Source: Actinopolymorpha singaporensis
GTDB lineage: Bacteria > Actinomycetota > Actinomycetes > Propionibacteriales > Actinopolymorphaceae
Assembly: GCF_900104745.1 (NCBI RefSeq)
Contig: NZ_LT629732.1
Location: forward strand, 6,339,570 to 6,403,569
Direction of reading: 5' to 3'
DNA: 64,000 nucleotides
Made by a program: the position numbers and the translations under genes
Notes under the pieces: model-generated
Told to the model about the DNA's origin: nothing
The model's input: the letters and a program-made list of their open reading frames with translations, nothing else
Database searches by the model: none
Part shown: piece after piece, positions 1 to 8,018 of the stretch
Position numbering within the stretch: the stretch's first letter is position 1
How the letters are laid out: every line of letters starts with the position of its first letter

Positions 1-477
1 GCCCAGCCGACCTGGGTGTTCGGCGACGGCGGCACCGCGGAGTTCTGGTCCCGACGCCAGGCCCACGAGGTGTGCGTCCACCGTGTCGACGCCGAACTCG
101 CGATCGGTCTCCGGCCAGTCGTCGACCCCGACCTGGCCGCCGACGGGGTGGGCGAGGTCGTGGAGGTGATGATGCCGAGGTCGCAGCGCTTCGGGCCCCA
201 TCGGCTCGTCGCGCCGGTGCTGCTGAGGTGTACCGACCACGCCGGCCGCTGGCTGGTGAGCCCTCCGGCCGAGCCGGGCGGAGTGCCGGTCGGAACCGGC
301 CCCGCGCTCACCGACGCCGAAGCGGCCTCCGCGGCCGCGACCGTCGCGGGAACAGCCGGCGACCTGCTGCTCGCGCTGTGGCGGCGGCTGCCGGCCGACG
401 AACTCGGCCGACGGCTCACCGTCGAAGGTGACCACGCGGCGGCCAGGGCCGCGCTCGACGCCCGAGTGGTCCCCTGA
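1..477 (+). CDS. Mycothiol-dependent maleylpyruvate isomerase-like protein, C-terminal part
   Basis: The reading frame is open from the first base, so the 5' end lies outside the window. The visible 158 residues start with a segment containing AHEVCVHRVDAE; in the MDMPI family this helix supplies the metal-binding Glu and His, and both are present. The rest matches the smaller C-terminal domain of these DinB-fold proteins. Family members use mycothiol as cofactor in isomerase or transferase reactions, but the substrate is unknown here. The mca gene nearby supports mycothiol use by this organism. A hairpin follows the stop codon directly. Confidence 0.75.
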   Translation, partial: AQPTWVFGDGGTAEFWSRRQAHEVCVHRVDAELAIGLRPVVDPDLAADGVGEVVEVMMPRSQRFGPHRLVAPVLLRCTDHAGRWLVSPPAEPGGVPVGTGPALTDAEAASAAATVAGTAGDLLLALWRRLPADELGRRLTVEGDHAAARAALDARVVP

Positions 478-480
478 CCA

Positions 481-514
481 GCTGATCCGCTGAGCCGCAA
501 CTCGGCGGATCAGC
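481..514. terminator. Hairpin between convergent genes
   Basis: GCTGATCCGC at 481-490 pairs perfectly with GCGGATCAGC at 505-514 around a 14-nt loop. It starts 4 nt after the stop of the upstream gene and lies before the end of the convergent small membrane protein gene. There is no clear T-run, as is common for actinobacterial terminators. Confidence 0.55.
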
Positions 515-543
515 CGGTCAGGTAGGCCGGTGGGGTCAGCCGA

Positions 544-843
544 TCAGCGGCGGCGGTCCTCCGCGCCGGACTGGTCCGGGCCGGGCCGGCCGTCGTCCGC
601 GGTGTCGCCCGGGCCGTCGATCGGTCCCGGCCGGTCACCGCCGGCGGGCGGTTGCCCGGGTCCCGGACGGCGGCGCGGGTTGGGCTCCTCGAACCGCACC
701 TTGCGCAACTGTTTGTTCATGTTGCGCCACAACAGCACCGTCGCGACACCGATCGCCGCGATCACCACGAAGCCGAGCAGGCCGGGACCCACCCACGCCG
801 AGTCGTCCTGCGGCGCGGCCGCCTGGACGATCATGTACAGCAC
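544..843 (-). CDS. Small membrane protein next to mca
   Basis: A 99-residue protein with one predicted membrane segment (about residues 17-39, GLLGFVVIAAIGVATVLLWR) followed by a basic, Pro/Gly/Asp-rich cytoplasmic tail. No catalytic motif is visible. A small membrane protein downstream of mca is a common actinobacterial arrangement (I recall an equivalent in M. tuberculosis). It follows mca on the same strand with a gap of about 90 nt, so cotranscription is likely. Function unknown. Confidence 0.65.
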   Translation of the reverse strand: MLYMIVQAAAPQDDSAWVGPGLLGFVVIAAIGVATVLLWRNMNKQLRKVRFEEPNPRRRPGPGQPPAGGDRPGPIDGPGDTADDGRPGPDQSGAEDRRR

Positions 844-936
844 TGGACGTACCTTCTCCCACCTGGGTGTTCATGGACCGCGACACGCGCACGGGCCCGT
901 CAGACGATTGTCGCAGCCCTGGGCGGGGGCACGCCC

Positions 937-1872
937 TCAGGAGGCCTCCGGCGCGAGCCGCCCGGCGCTGTGCGGGGTGGGTGCGTCCTCGGGGAGATCG
1001 CGCAGCCCCGCGAACAGGTCGTCCTCGGGAACGGGCGCCTCCACCAGGCTGCGAGCCAGTTCGTAGTCCTCGGTCGGCCAGGCGGCGACGTGCACCTCCA
1101 GCGGGCAGGCGAACCACGGCCCCTCGGGGTCGATCTGGGTGGCGTGCGCGAGCAGCGCCTTGTCGCGGACCGGGAAGTAGTCCGAACACGGCACCCGAGT
1201 GGTCACCCTGGCGGCGTGCGCCGGGTCGGGCTTCCACTCCTTCAGCCGCTCGGCGTAGGGCGACTCGAGTCCCCGGCGCACCATCTCGTCGTGCAGCGCC
1301 TTGGTGCGCTCCCAGTGGAACGAGTGGTGGTAGTAGAGCTTGAGCGGGTGCCACGGCTCGCCGGCCTCGGGATAGGCGTCGGGATCACCGGCCGCCTCCC
1401 ACGCGGCGATGGTGACGTTGTGGCACATGATGTGGTCCGGGTGCGGATATCCGCCGTTCTCGTCGTAGGTCGTCACGACGTGCGGACGGAACTCGCGCAT
1501 CACCCGCACCAGCGCGCTGGCGGACTCCTCCACCGGCGTCGCCGCGAACGATCCCTCCGGCAGCGGAGCCGGATTGTCGCCCTCGGGGAAACCGGAGTCG
1601 ACGAAACCGAGCCATTCCTGCCGGATGCCCAGGATCTCCCGTGCCCGGTCCATCTCCTGCCGGCGGATCTCGGCGAGATTCTCCAGGACATCGGGCCGGT
1701 CCATGTGCGGGTTGAGAATCGATCCGCGCTCTCCGCCTGTGCAGGTCACGACCAGGACCTCGACCCCCTCCGCGACGTAACGGGCGGTGGTGGCGGCCCC
1801 CTTGCTCGACTCGTCGTCGGGGTGAGCGTGCACGTGCATCAGCCGTAGCGGCGCGGGTGCGGTGGAAGGCAC
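937..1872 (-). CDS. mca: Mycothiol S-conjugate amidase Mca
   Basis: Zinc amidase that cleaves mycothiol S-conjugates, releasing mercapturic acids and GlcN-Ins in thiol-dependent detoxification. The N-terminal motif HAHPDDE (residues 15-21) carries the zinc and catalytic residues of the LmbE/PIG-L fold; a second motif, [13 protein letters not shown], supplies the further His ligand. The product is 311 aa, close to the roughly 290 aa usual for Mca. I chose GTG at 1872 because GAGGAGA sits 8 nt upstream; an in-frame start at 1929 would add a 19-residue basic stretch. It diverges from greA across a 250-nt intergenic region. MshB is the main alternative, but length and neighbours favour Mca. Confidence 0.9.
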   Translation of the reverse strand: MPSTAPAPLRLMHVHAHPDDESSKGAATTARYVAEGVEVLVVTCTGGERGSILNPHMDRPDVLENLAEIRRQEMDRAREILGIRQEWLGFVDSGFPEGDNPAPLPEGSFAATPVEESASALVRVMREFRPHVVTTYDENGGYPHPDHIMCHNVTIAAWEAAGDPDAYPEAGEPWHPLKLYYHHSFHWERTKALHDEMVRRGLESPYAERLKEWKPDPAHAARVTTRVPCSDYFPVRDKALLAHATQIDPEGPWFACPLEVHVAAWPTEDYELARSLVEAPVPEDDLFAGLRDLPEDAPTPHSAGRLAPEAS

Positions 1873-2122
1873 CGTAGTTTTCTCCTCTGTCCGGCGGCGC
1901 GGGTTGCAAAATTTGCGCGCGACCACCATGGTGGCTCAGACCACCGACATTCTTCTCACCGACCTCGACGTACCGACGTGGGATGGCCGGGAGAGCCGCG
2001 CGTTGTTAGCCTGATAGGTCAGTCCGTACAGTTCCGGACACGCACCGAGAGCGCACCGGCGCGAAACGACCAGGTTCTTTCCGAATGACCGAAGTGCCCC
2101 CGCATGACCAAGGAGCAAAGCT

Positions 2123-2629
2123 GTGACGCAGTCGACCGACGAGAACGTCATCTGGCTCACGCAGGACGCCTACGACCGTCTGAAGGCGGAGTTGGACCAT
2201 CTCACGGGTACTGTGCGCGCGGAGCTCGCCAGGAGGATCGGTGAAGCCCGCGACGAGGGTGACCTGCGGGAGAACGGCGGCTACCACGCCGCGAAGGAGG
2301 AGCAGGGAAAGGTCGAGGCGCAGATCCGCAAACTGCAGGACATGCTGCGCCGCGCCCGGGTGGGTGCCACGCCGGCGGACGACGGGATCGTCGAGCCGGG
2401 CATGAAGGTGACCATTCGCTTCCAGGGCGACGACGACACCGAGACGTTCGTGCTCGGCTCGCGTGAGCTGCTGTCACTGGACTCCTCGGTCGACCTGGAG
2501 GTCTACTCCCCCGAGTCGCCGCTCGGCCGCGCCATCAGCGGCAAGCGCAAGGGCGACCAGGCGACCTACTCCGCCCCCAACGGCCGCAGCGTCACGGTGG
2601 AGATCGTCGACGCCGTGCCCTTCGGCTGA
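2123..2629 (+). CDS. greA: Transcription elongation factor GreA
   Basis: Rescues backtracked RNA polymerase by stimulating transcript cleavage through the secondary channel. The 168-aa length is typical. The N-terminal coiled coil (about residues 10-80) carries the acidic tip in ARDEGDLRENGGYHAAKEE, where the Asp and Glu that position the catalytic Mg are kept; the C-terminal FKBP-like domain follows. The GTG start at 2123 has AAGGAG 7 nt upstream. Adjacency to mca is conserved in actinobacteria. A strong hairpin follows the gene. Confidence 0.95.
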   Translation: MTQSTDENVIWLTQDAYDRLKAELDHLTGTVRAELARRIGEARDEGDLRENGGYHAAKEEQGKVEAQIRKLQDMLRRARVGATPADDGIVEPGMKVTIRFQGDDDTETFVLGSRELLSLDSSVDLEVYSPESPLGRAISGKRKGDQATYSAPNGRSVTVEIVDAVPFG

Positions 2630-2678
2630 GCACCGGCTGGGCATCAGCCCGTCGACCGGGCCGCCGCCCGGACAGCGA

Positions 2679-2717
2679 GAACCCACGATGCGCGGTGACG
2701 CCGCGCATCGTGGGTTC
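2679..2717. terminator. Bidirectional terminator after greA
   Basis: A 17-bp perfect stem (2679-2695 with 2701-2717, core AACCCACGATGCGCGG) around a TGACG loop. It lies between the greA stop and the end of the convergent DUF2089 gene, so it can serve both directions. Confidence 0.8.
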
Positions 2718-2767
2718 CTTCGTACGCACTCCGGGGGTTGCCCCGGCTGGAGTTGCCGCCGCCGTCG

Positions 2768-3220
2768 CTAACCGACCTGGCGGAGCCGGTCGGCGGCGGC
2801 ATCCACGTCGATCTCGCCCCGGGCGAGCATCGCCAGGACGTCCTCCCGGCTCTGCTCCGGCTCGTTCGGAACTGCCGGTGCGGAAGGAGCGGGCGGCGAA
2901 CCGGCGCCTTCCAGACCCAGCTTGGCCAGCAGGTCGGCGTAACGCTGCCGGGCCGTCGGATAGCTCACGCCGAGGTGCCGTTCCACCTCCCGCATGTTGC
3001 CGCGCGAGACCAGGAAGACGCGTAGCAGGTCGCGTTCTGCGTCGGTCAGGCCGCAGAACCCGCATGACTCGAACACTCCCGACAGTTCGCTCGCGCACGC
3101 GTCGCAGCTCAGCCGGGTCACCTGCAGACCGGCACCGCAGACGGGACAGTCGCGTGGCGGCCGGTGCGCATGGGCGGAGGGATGTCTCGGGTATCCACCC
3201 GTGCCGTACGCCATGCTCAC
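2768..3220 (-). CDS. DUF2089 protein (zinc ribbon plus helix-turn-helix)
   Basis: The 150-residue product has CPVC near residue 25 and CDAC, followed by CGFC, forming a zinc-ribbon-like N-terminus. The segment GNMREVERHLGVSYPTARQRYADLL resembles an HTH and matches the DUF2089 pattern. A Pro/Ala linker and a short C-terminal helix (EDVLAMLARGEIDVDAAADRL) follow; that helix resembles the SHOCT-like segment in the upstream gene product. The GTG start overlaps the stop of the upstream gene (GTGA, 3217-3220), indicating translational coupling. It probably regulates or partners with that gene; direct DNA binding is inferred. Confidence 0.8.
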   Translation of the reverse strand: MSMAYGTGGYPRHPSAHAHRPPRDCPVCGAGLQVTRLSCDACASELSGVFESCGFCGLTDAERDLLRVFLVSRGNMREVERHLGVSYPTARQRYADLLAKLGLEGAGSPPAPSAPAVPNEPEQSREDVLAMLARGEIDVDAAADRLRQVG

Positions 3221-4413
3221 GGCGCCTGCTTGACGGTCGCCATCCCCATCACGACTTCCAGGTCGAGCTGGCCGTCACCGCTACCGATCACGTGCTCGTC
3301 CCGGTCGGCGCCCGGCGGCTCCCACTGGACCCGGCCGAGCTGGACGTCGGGGCGCACCCGCACGCTCGAACCCGGCAGCAACCGCAGCTGCAGAGAGCCG
3401 GACTCCGCCCGCAACCGCGACTTGCCCCGGTGGATGCGTCCCTCCACCTGCGCCGAACCCGCCTGCACGAGCACGTCGATCGGACCCTCCACGTCGCGGA
3501 CCCGAGCGGAGCCACCGGTGACCCGCACCTGCTCCAGGCTCGGGATGCGTTCGGCGTTGACGCTGCCCGCGGTGACCTCGACCTCCACCGCCAGGCTCGG
3601 GTTGACGCGTACGGAGAGCTCGCGTCCGAGGTCGAAGACCCGCTCCTGCACGTCGCGCAGTGACCGGGTGCGCATCAGGGTGAAGCCGTCCAGGGACGCC
3701 CCGAACTCGCCCTCGCTGGTGACGACCAGGGTGTCGCCCTCCTGTCGTACGACGTGCGGACCGTCGACCGCGACCGTCGAGACGAACGGCTCGCCGATGA
3801 TCCGGACCCGCCGCCCGACGGCGCGAACCCGCACCCGGCTGGTCGGCTCGGCCGCGGAGGTCGTGGGCAGTGTCCGCTGCTCCGACGTGCCGGCGCCGGG
3901 CCCACCCGACGCCTTCGCCCCGGCCGAGGTCGCTCCGCTTCCGGACGGAGCGGACCCGGCGTCGGCGGTCCGGCGGGCCTCGTCCAGCCGGGCGGCGGCC
4001 TCCTCCGGGCCGAGCCGGCCGGCCGCGACGTCGGCCAGGATCCGGCGTACGGGATCGTCGCCCTCCGGCATCGGAGTGGGGGGCGTGGAAGCTGCGGGGG
4101 GCTCGGTAGTGGGGTACTCGCCGTTGCCGTGCGGCCCGGCCGCGTGCTCGGCGGCCCGGATCGCGTCCCCGGTGGCGGACTGCGCCTGCTCCGCGCGTTC
4201 TGCCGCCTCCCGCTGGCGGCGTTCGGCCTCGGCGCGCACCTGCTCGGCCACCGGGTCCGGCGTGGCAGCGGGACCATCGTGGCCGTCGTGGGTCTCGTGG
4301 CCGGCATGGGACCCGTGCCCCTGCGAGGTGGAGGCGGGCTCGTCGCGGTGGGTCGGAACGGCGTCGGTGGCCTCGGCCCAGGGGTCCGATTCGGAAGGTG
4401 TGTTCTCAGGCAT
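3217..4413 (-). CDS. DUF4097-like beta-helical (putative adhesin) protein
   Basis: The 398-residue product opens with an acidic, His- and Asp-rich region (HGSHAGHETHDGHDG, about residues 33-47) and an Ala/Glu helix. A short helical segment near 130-150 (DPVRRILADVAAGRLGPEEAAARL) follows. The C-terminal 190 residues are repetitive beta strands (RVTGGSARVRDVEGPIDVLV, AGSAQVEGRI) typical of DUF4097/adhesin-like domains. There is no signal peptide. It is the first gene of a two-gene operon with the DUF2089 gene. Such pairs often act in envelope or stress signalling, but no function can be assigned. Confidence 0.75.
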   Translation of the reverse strand: MPENTPSESDPWAEATDAVPTHRDEPASTSQGHGSHAGHETHDGHDGPAATPDPVAEQVRAEAERRQREAAERAEQAQSATGDAIRAAEHAAGPHGNGEYPTTEPPAASTPPTPMPEGDDPVRRILADVAAGRLGPEEAAARLDEARRTADAGSAPSGSGATSAGAKASGGPGAGTSEQRTLPTTSAAEPTSRVRVRAVGRRVRIIGEPFVSTVAVDGPHVVRQEGDTLVVTSEGEFGASLDGFTLMRTRSLRDVQERVFDLGRELSVRVNPSLAVEVEVTAGSVNAERIPSLEQVRVTGGSARVRDVEGPIDVLVQAGSAQVEGRIHRGKSRLRAESGSLQLRLLPGSSVRVRPDVQLGRVQWEPPGADRDEHVIGSGDGQLDLEVVMGMATVKQAP

Positions 4414-4477
4414 GGGTCGATTCCACTCCGCCCGTCATGGAGTGTCAAGGCCGACTTTATAGATCCTGAATACTGAC

Positions 4478-5776
4478 CTACGAAAAGTTGACCGTGTAGC
4501 CGGCCGATCGCAGTCGGTGCAGAATCTCCTCCCGATGCTGCTTCCCCCGCGTCTCCAGTTGCAGGGCCACGTCGACGTCGCCGAGGTGCAGGCCGGCGCC
4601 CGTCCGCTGGTGTACGACGTCCAGGACGTTCGCGTCCACCTCGGCGAGCTTGCTCAGGAGTGCGGCCAGCCCGCCCGGCTGGTCGGGCACGCACACCCGC
4701 AGCGACATGTACCTACCGGCGGCGATCATCCCGTGGCGCAGCACCCGCATCAGCAGCAAGGGATCGATGTTCCCTCCGGACAGCACCGCCACCACCGGTG
4801 GCTCGAACGCGCCCGGGGCGTCCAGCGCCGCCGCGACGGCCGCTGCCCCGGCGGGCTCGACCAGCAGCTTGCCGCGTTCCAGGAGCAGCAGCAGCGACCG
4901 CGACAGTGACTCCTCCGAGACGGTGATCACCCCGGCCACCCAGCGCCGGACGACCTCGAACGGCACCCCGCCCGGGCAGCCGACCGCGATCCCGTCGGCC
5001 ATCGTCTGCATCCGCTCCACCGGGACCGGCCGCCCGGCTGCGAGCGACGGTGGGTAGGCAGCCGCGCCGGCCGCCTGTACCCCGACGACCCGCGCCTTCG
5101 AGCCGCGCCCGGCCAGCGCCGCCGCCACCCCGGCCACCAGTCCGCCGCCGCCCGTCGACACCAGAACGGTCGCGACGTCCGGGCACTGCTCCAGGATCTC
5201 CAGGCCGAGCGTGCCCTGGCCGGCCAGGATGTCGGCGTGGTCGAACGGGTGGATGAACACCGCCCCGGTCTCCTGGGCGTACTGCCGGGCGGCGACCAGC
5301 GCCTCGTCGATGGTGTGGCCGTGGAACCGCACGTCGGCGCCGTAGGAGCGGGTGGCCTCCTCCTTCGGGATGGGCGCGCCGACCGGCATGAACACCGTTG
5401 CCCGGGTGTCCAGCAGCCGGGCGGCGAGCGCGACTCCCTGCGCGTGGTTGCCCGCACTGGCCGCCACCACCCCGCGGGCGCGTTCCTCCTGGCTCAACCG
5501 GGAGATTCGCACGTACGCGCCGCGGATCTTGAACGATCCGGCCCGCTGGAGGTTCTCGCACTTCAGGTGCACCGGCCCGCCCACCCGGTCCGCCAGCCAG
5601 CGCGACGCTTCCATCGGCGTGGTCCGGGCGACCCCACGCAGGGTGCGTTCGGCGTCCTCGATGTCGGCGAGCAGGGCACCGAGGTCGGGCCCGCCGTCCG
5701 GGGCGGGGTCGCGGCTGTCGCCGGAGCGGTTGTCGGGGCGGTTCCCGGGGCTGTTGTCGGGGCCGGCAGCGGTCAT
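4478..5776 (-). CDS. ilvA: Threonine ammonia-lyase with C-terminal ACT domain
   Basis: PLP enzyme deaminating threonine to 2-oxobutanoate, the first step of isoleucine synthesis or of threonine catabolism. The PLP lysine is K83 in GSFKIRGA; the phosphate-binding Gly loop STGGGGLVAG and the SAGNHAQG motif are present. A single C-terminal ACT domain (about residues 345-432) suggests allosteric control. The product is 432 aa from ATG 5776; an upstream in-frame extension to 5935 would overlap the divergent P450 gene and is not family-like. Whether it is biosynthetic (ilvA) or catabolic (tdcB type) is not resolved; the single ACT domain leans to the shorter type. Confidence 0.9.
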   Translation of the reverse strand: MTAAGPDNSPGNRPDNRSGDSRDPAPDGGPDLGALLADIEDAERTLRGVARTTPMEASRWLADRVGGPVHLKCENLQRAGSFKIRGAYVRISRLSQEERARGVVAASAGNHAQGVALAARLLDTRATVFMPVGAPIPKEEATRSYGADVRFHGHTIDEALVAARQYAQETGAVFIHPFDHADILAGQGTLGLEILEQCPDVATVLVSTGGGGLVAGVAAALAGRGSKARVVGVQAAGAAAYPPSLAAGRPVPVERMQTMADGIAVGCPGGVPFEVVRRWVAGVITVSEESLSRSLLLLLERGKLLVEPAGAAAVAAALDAPGAFEPPVVAVLSGGNIDPLLLMRVLRHGMIAAGRYMSLRVCVPDQPGGLAALLSKLAEVDANVLDVVHQRTGAGLHLGDVDVALQLETRGKQHREEILHRLRSAGYTVNFS

Positions 5777-5895
5777 GGCCGCAGTCTGACACCAGATCGG
5801 CAGTCCGCCGCCTCCCCGGCCCGCACGCCGGGCGCGCAGTCGGCCCGGCCGGGCCGTCTGCGCGCCCGGCAGCCGGAAACCACGTAGAAAAGAGC

Positions 5896-7371
5896 ATGGC
5901 CACCAGCCCTCCGTCCGACCGCACCGACGAGCCACGCGGCGACGGGCGTCCGCTGCGTCGCGGACCGCACCGGCGTCCGGGCGGGCCCGGCAGGGTGGCC
6001 CGGCCGCCGGGTCCGCCCGGTGCGCTGCTGTACGCCGGACTCGCCCTGCACCGTGAGCCGCCGGCGTACTTCCTCCGGATCGCCCGCAGACATCCCCGGC
6101 TGGCCCACCTGCGGCTCGGCGGCGAACACGTCTACGTCCTCAGCCATCCCGACCTGGTACACGAACTCTTCGTCACCAGGGGCCGGGACCTGCGCAAGGG
6201 CCGGACGCTGGAGCGGATCCGGATGCTTCTGGGCGAAGGCCTGCTCACCAGCGAGGGCGAGTGGCACCGCTCCCAGCGGCGGCTGGTCCAGCCCGCGCTG
6301 CAGGGCGACCGGCTTCGCGCGTACGCGCCGGTGATGGTGCGGGCGGCGCGCGACCGCGCGGCCGGCTGGCGGGACGGTCTGCAGGTCGACCTGGCCCGGG
6401 AGATGTCCGCGCTGACGGTGGCGGTGGTGGGTGAGGCGTTGTTCGGCACCGACCTGCGGGACCGGAGCGACGAGGTGGCCGACGCGCTGGGTGAGCTGAT
6501 GGACGGGTTCTCGCGGCGGATGCTGCCGGGTGCCGACCTGCTGCTGTCGGTGCCCAGCCGCGGCCGGGCGAGGCTTTTCGCCGCCGTCGACCGCCTCGAC
6601 GCGCTGGTGCGGGGCATGATCGCCGAACGCCGCCGCCGTCCGCTCGGCTCCGACCTGCTGTCCACGCTGCTCGAGGCGTCGGCCGACGACGGCACTGCCG
6701 TACGGGACGAGGTGATGACGCTGCTCCTGGCCGGGCACGAGACCACGGCGAGCGCACTGTCGTGGACGTGGTGGCTGCTGGACCGGAACCCGGAGGCGGC
6801 GGCCTGGCTGCGCGCCGAGGTCGACGCCGTGGCCGCCGACCCCGCCCGGCTGACCTACGCCGACCTGGACCGGCTGCCGCGGACGCGGGCCGTACTGGCG
6901 GAGGCGATGCGGCTCTATCCCCCGTCGTGGATCCTCGGCCGGCGCACTCTCGCGGACGTGGAACTCGACGGCTGGACGCTGCCCGCGGGGTCGTTGTGCG
7001 TGACCAGCCAGTACGCCCTGCACCGTGACCCGCGGTTCTGGGCGGCCCCGGACGCGTTCGCGCCCGCACGCTGGATCGGCCGCGACGGGGCGTTCGGGGA
7101 GGGCGTGCCGGGCCAGCCGCGGGCGGCGTACCTGCCGTTCGGGGTGGGTGCCCGGATCTGCGTCGGGCTGGGCTTCGCCTGGACCGAGGGGGTGCTCGTG
7201 CTCGCCACGCTCGCCCGCCGGTGGGCGCCCCAGGTCGCGCCGGGGCACCGGGTCAGGCCGCAGGCGGCGGTCACCCTGCGGCCGAACGGAGGCATGCCGG
7301 TCGTACTCCACGAGCGCTCCCCGGGCACCGGGCGGCACCACGGTGAGCGAGGTTCGAGCGGCCCTCGGTAA
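5896..7371 (+). CDS. Cytochrome P450
   Basis: The 491-residue product has all P450 signatures: I-helix AGHETT (about 279-284, oxygen activation), K-helix ExxR in EAMR (336-339), and the heme loop FGVGARICVG (415-424) with the axial Cys at 422. The N-terminus is Arg/Pro-rich without a membrane anchor, so the enzyme is probably soluble. The substrate is not predictable. The MarR gene and a drug exporter follow immediately, hinting at a detoxification or resistance unit, although the MarR promoter starts right after this stop. No ferredoxin gene is adjacent. Confidence 0.93.
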   Translation: MATSPPSDRTDEPRGDGRPLRRGPHRRPGGPGRVARPPGPPGALLYAGLALHREPPAYFLRIARRHPRLAHLRLGGEHVYVLSHPDLVHELFVTRGRDLRKGRTLERIRMLLGEGLLTSEGEWHRSQRRLVQPALQGDRLRAYAPVMVRAARDRAAGWRDGLQVDLAREMSALTVAVVGEALFGTDLRDRSDEVADALGELMDGFSRRMLPGADLLLSVPSRGRARLFAAVDRLDALVRGMIAERRRRPLGSDLLSTLLEASADDGTAVRDEVMTLLLAGHETTASALSWTWWLLDRNPEAAAWLRAEVDAVAADPARLTYADLDRLPRTRAVLAEAMRLYPPSWILGRRTLADVELDGWTLPAGSLCVTSQYALHRDPRFWAAPDAFAPARWIGRDGAFGEGVPGQPRAAYLPFGVGARICVGLGFAWTEGVLVLATLARRWAPQVAPGHRVRPQAAVTLRPNGGMPVVLHERSPGTGRHHGERGSSGPR

Positions 7372-7374
7372 TAG

Positions 7375-7415
7375 TTGCATGGCGCATGCAAGCCCGTATA
7401 CTTGCGGGGTGCAAG
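7375..7415 (+). promoter_or_regulatory. Leaderless promoter with two MarR-type operators
   Basis: TTGCAT (7375-7380) and TATACT (7397-7402) form -35 and -10 boxes 16 bp apart. The expected start point falls on the GTG at 7409, so the transcript is probably leaderless. TTGCATG-GCG-CATGCAA (7375-7391) is a perfect palindrome covering the -35 box. CTTGC-GGGGT-GCAAG (7401-7415) covers the -10 edge and start codon. A MarR dimer at either site would block transcription, so autoregulation is the natural reading. Confidence 0.75.
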
Positions 7416-7888
7416 CAACTGGCAGTCCCGCCCACACCGGCGGACCCACCACCGCCTCCCCGGCGCCGGAGACGTTGCTGGTCGCCCTGATGCGGTTGGT
7501 GCGCCTGGTAAAGCGCGGAAATGACGCGCCGATCGAACCCGCTCTGCATTACGTTCTTCACACCGTCGCGTGTTCGGGCCCGACCCGGCTGTCCGATCTC
7601 GCCGGTCAGGTGCAACTCGACGTGTCGACCGTGAGCCGGCACGTCCGGGCGCTGGAGACCTCCGGTTACCTCGGACGGGCCAGCGATCCCGACGACCGCA
7701 GGGCCGCCCTGGTCTCGGTCACCGAGACCGGCAACCGCGTCCTGGAGGAGGCGGCCGCCCGCAGGCGCGCCCGGCTCGACGCGGTGCTGTCCCAGTGGCC
7801 GGCCGACGACGTACAGACCCTCGGGCGACTGCTCGACCAACTCGCCAAGGACCTGGAGGCCGAGACGTCCACGCCGCCTGGGCCCTGA
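7409..7888 (+). CDS. MarR family transcriptional regulator
   Basis: A 159-residue winged-helix regulator. The recognition region LSDLAGQVQLDVSTVSRHVRALETSGYLGRASDPDDRRAALVSVTETG carries the MarR wing signature DPDDRR. I chose GTG 7409 because it sits at the predicted transcription start of a -35/-10 promoter; an in-frame ATG at 7379 would lie inside the -35 region. Two palindromes surround the promoter. The adjacent exporter is the most likely target, derepressed by a toxic ligand. Known family behaviour; the ligand is unknown. Confidence 0.88.
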   Translation: MQATGSPAHTGGPTTASPAPETLLVALMRLVRLVKRGNDAPIEPALHYVLHTVACSGPTRLSDLAGQVQLDVSTVSRHVRALETSGYLGRASDPDDRRAALVSVTETGNRVLEEAAARRRARLDAVLSQWPADDVQTLGRLLDQLAKDLEAETSTPPGP

Positions 7889-8018
7889 CCCGGAGGACGC
7901 CGCCATGGCCGCCCCAAGACCTCACCGACCCAAAGCGAACTCACCTGCGCGCCACCGCGCGCCCGTCACCAGGCACTGGTTCACCAGGCAACACCAAGTC
8001 ACACGGAGTGCTGTTTCG

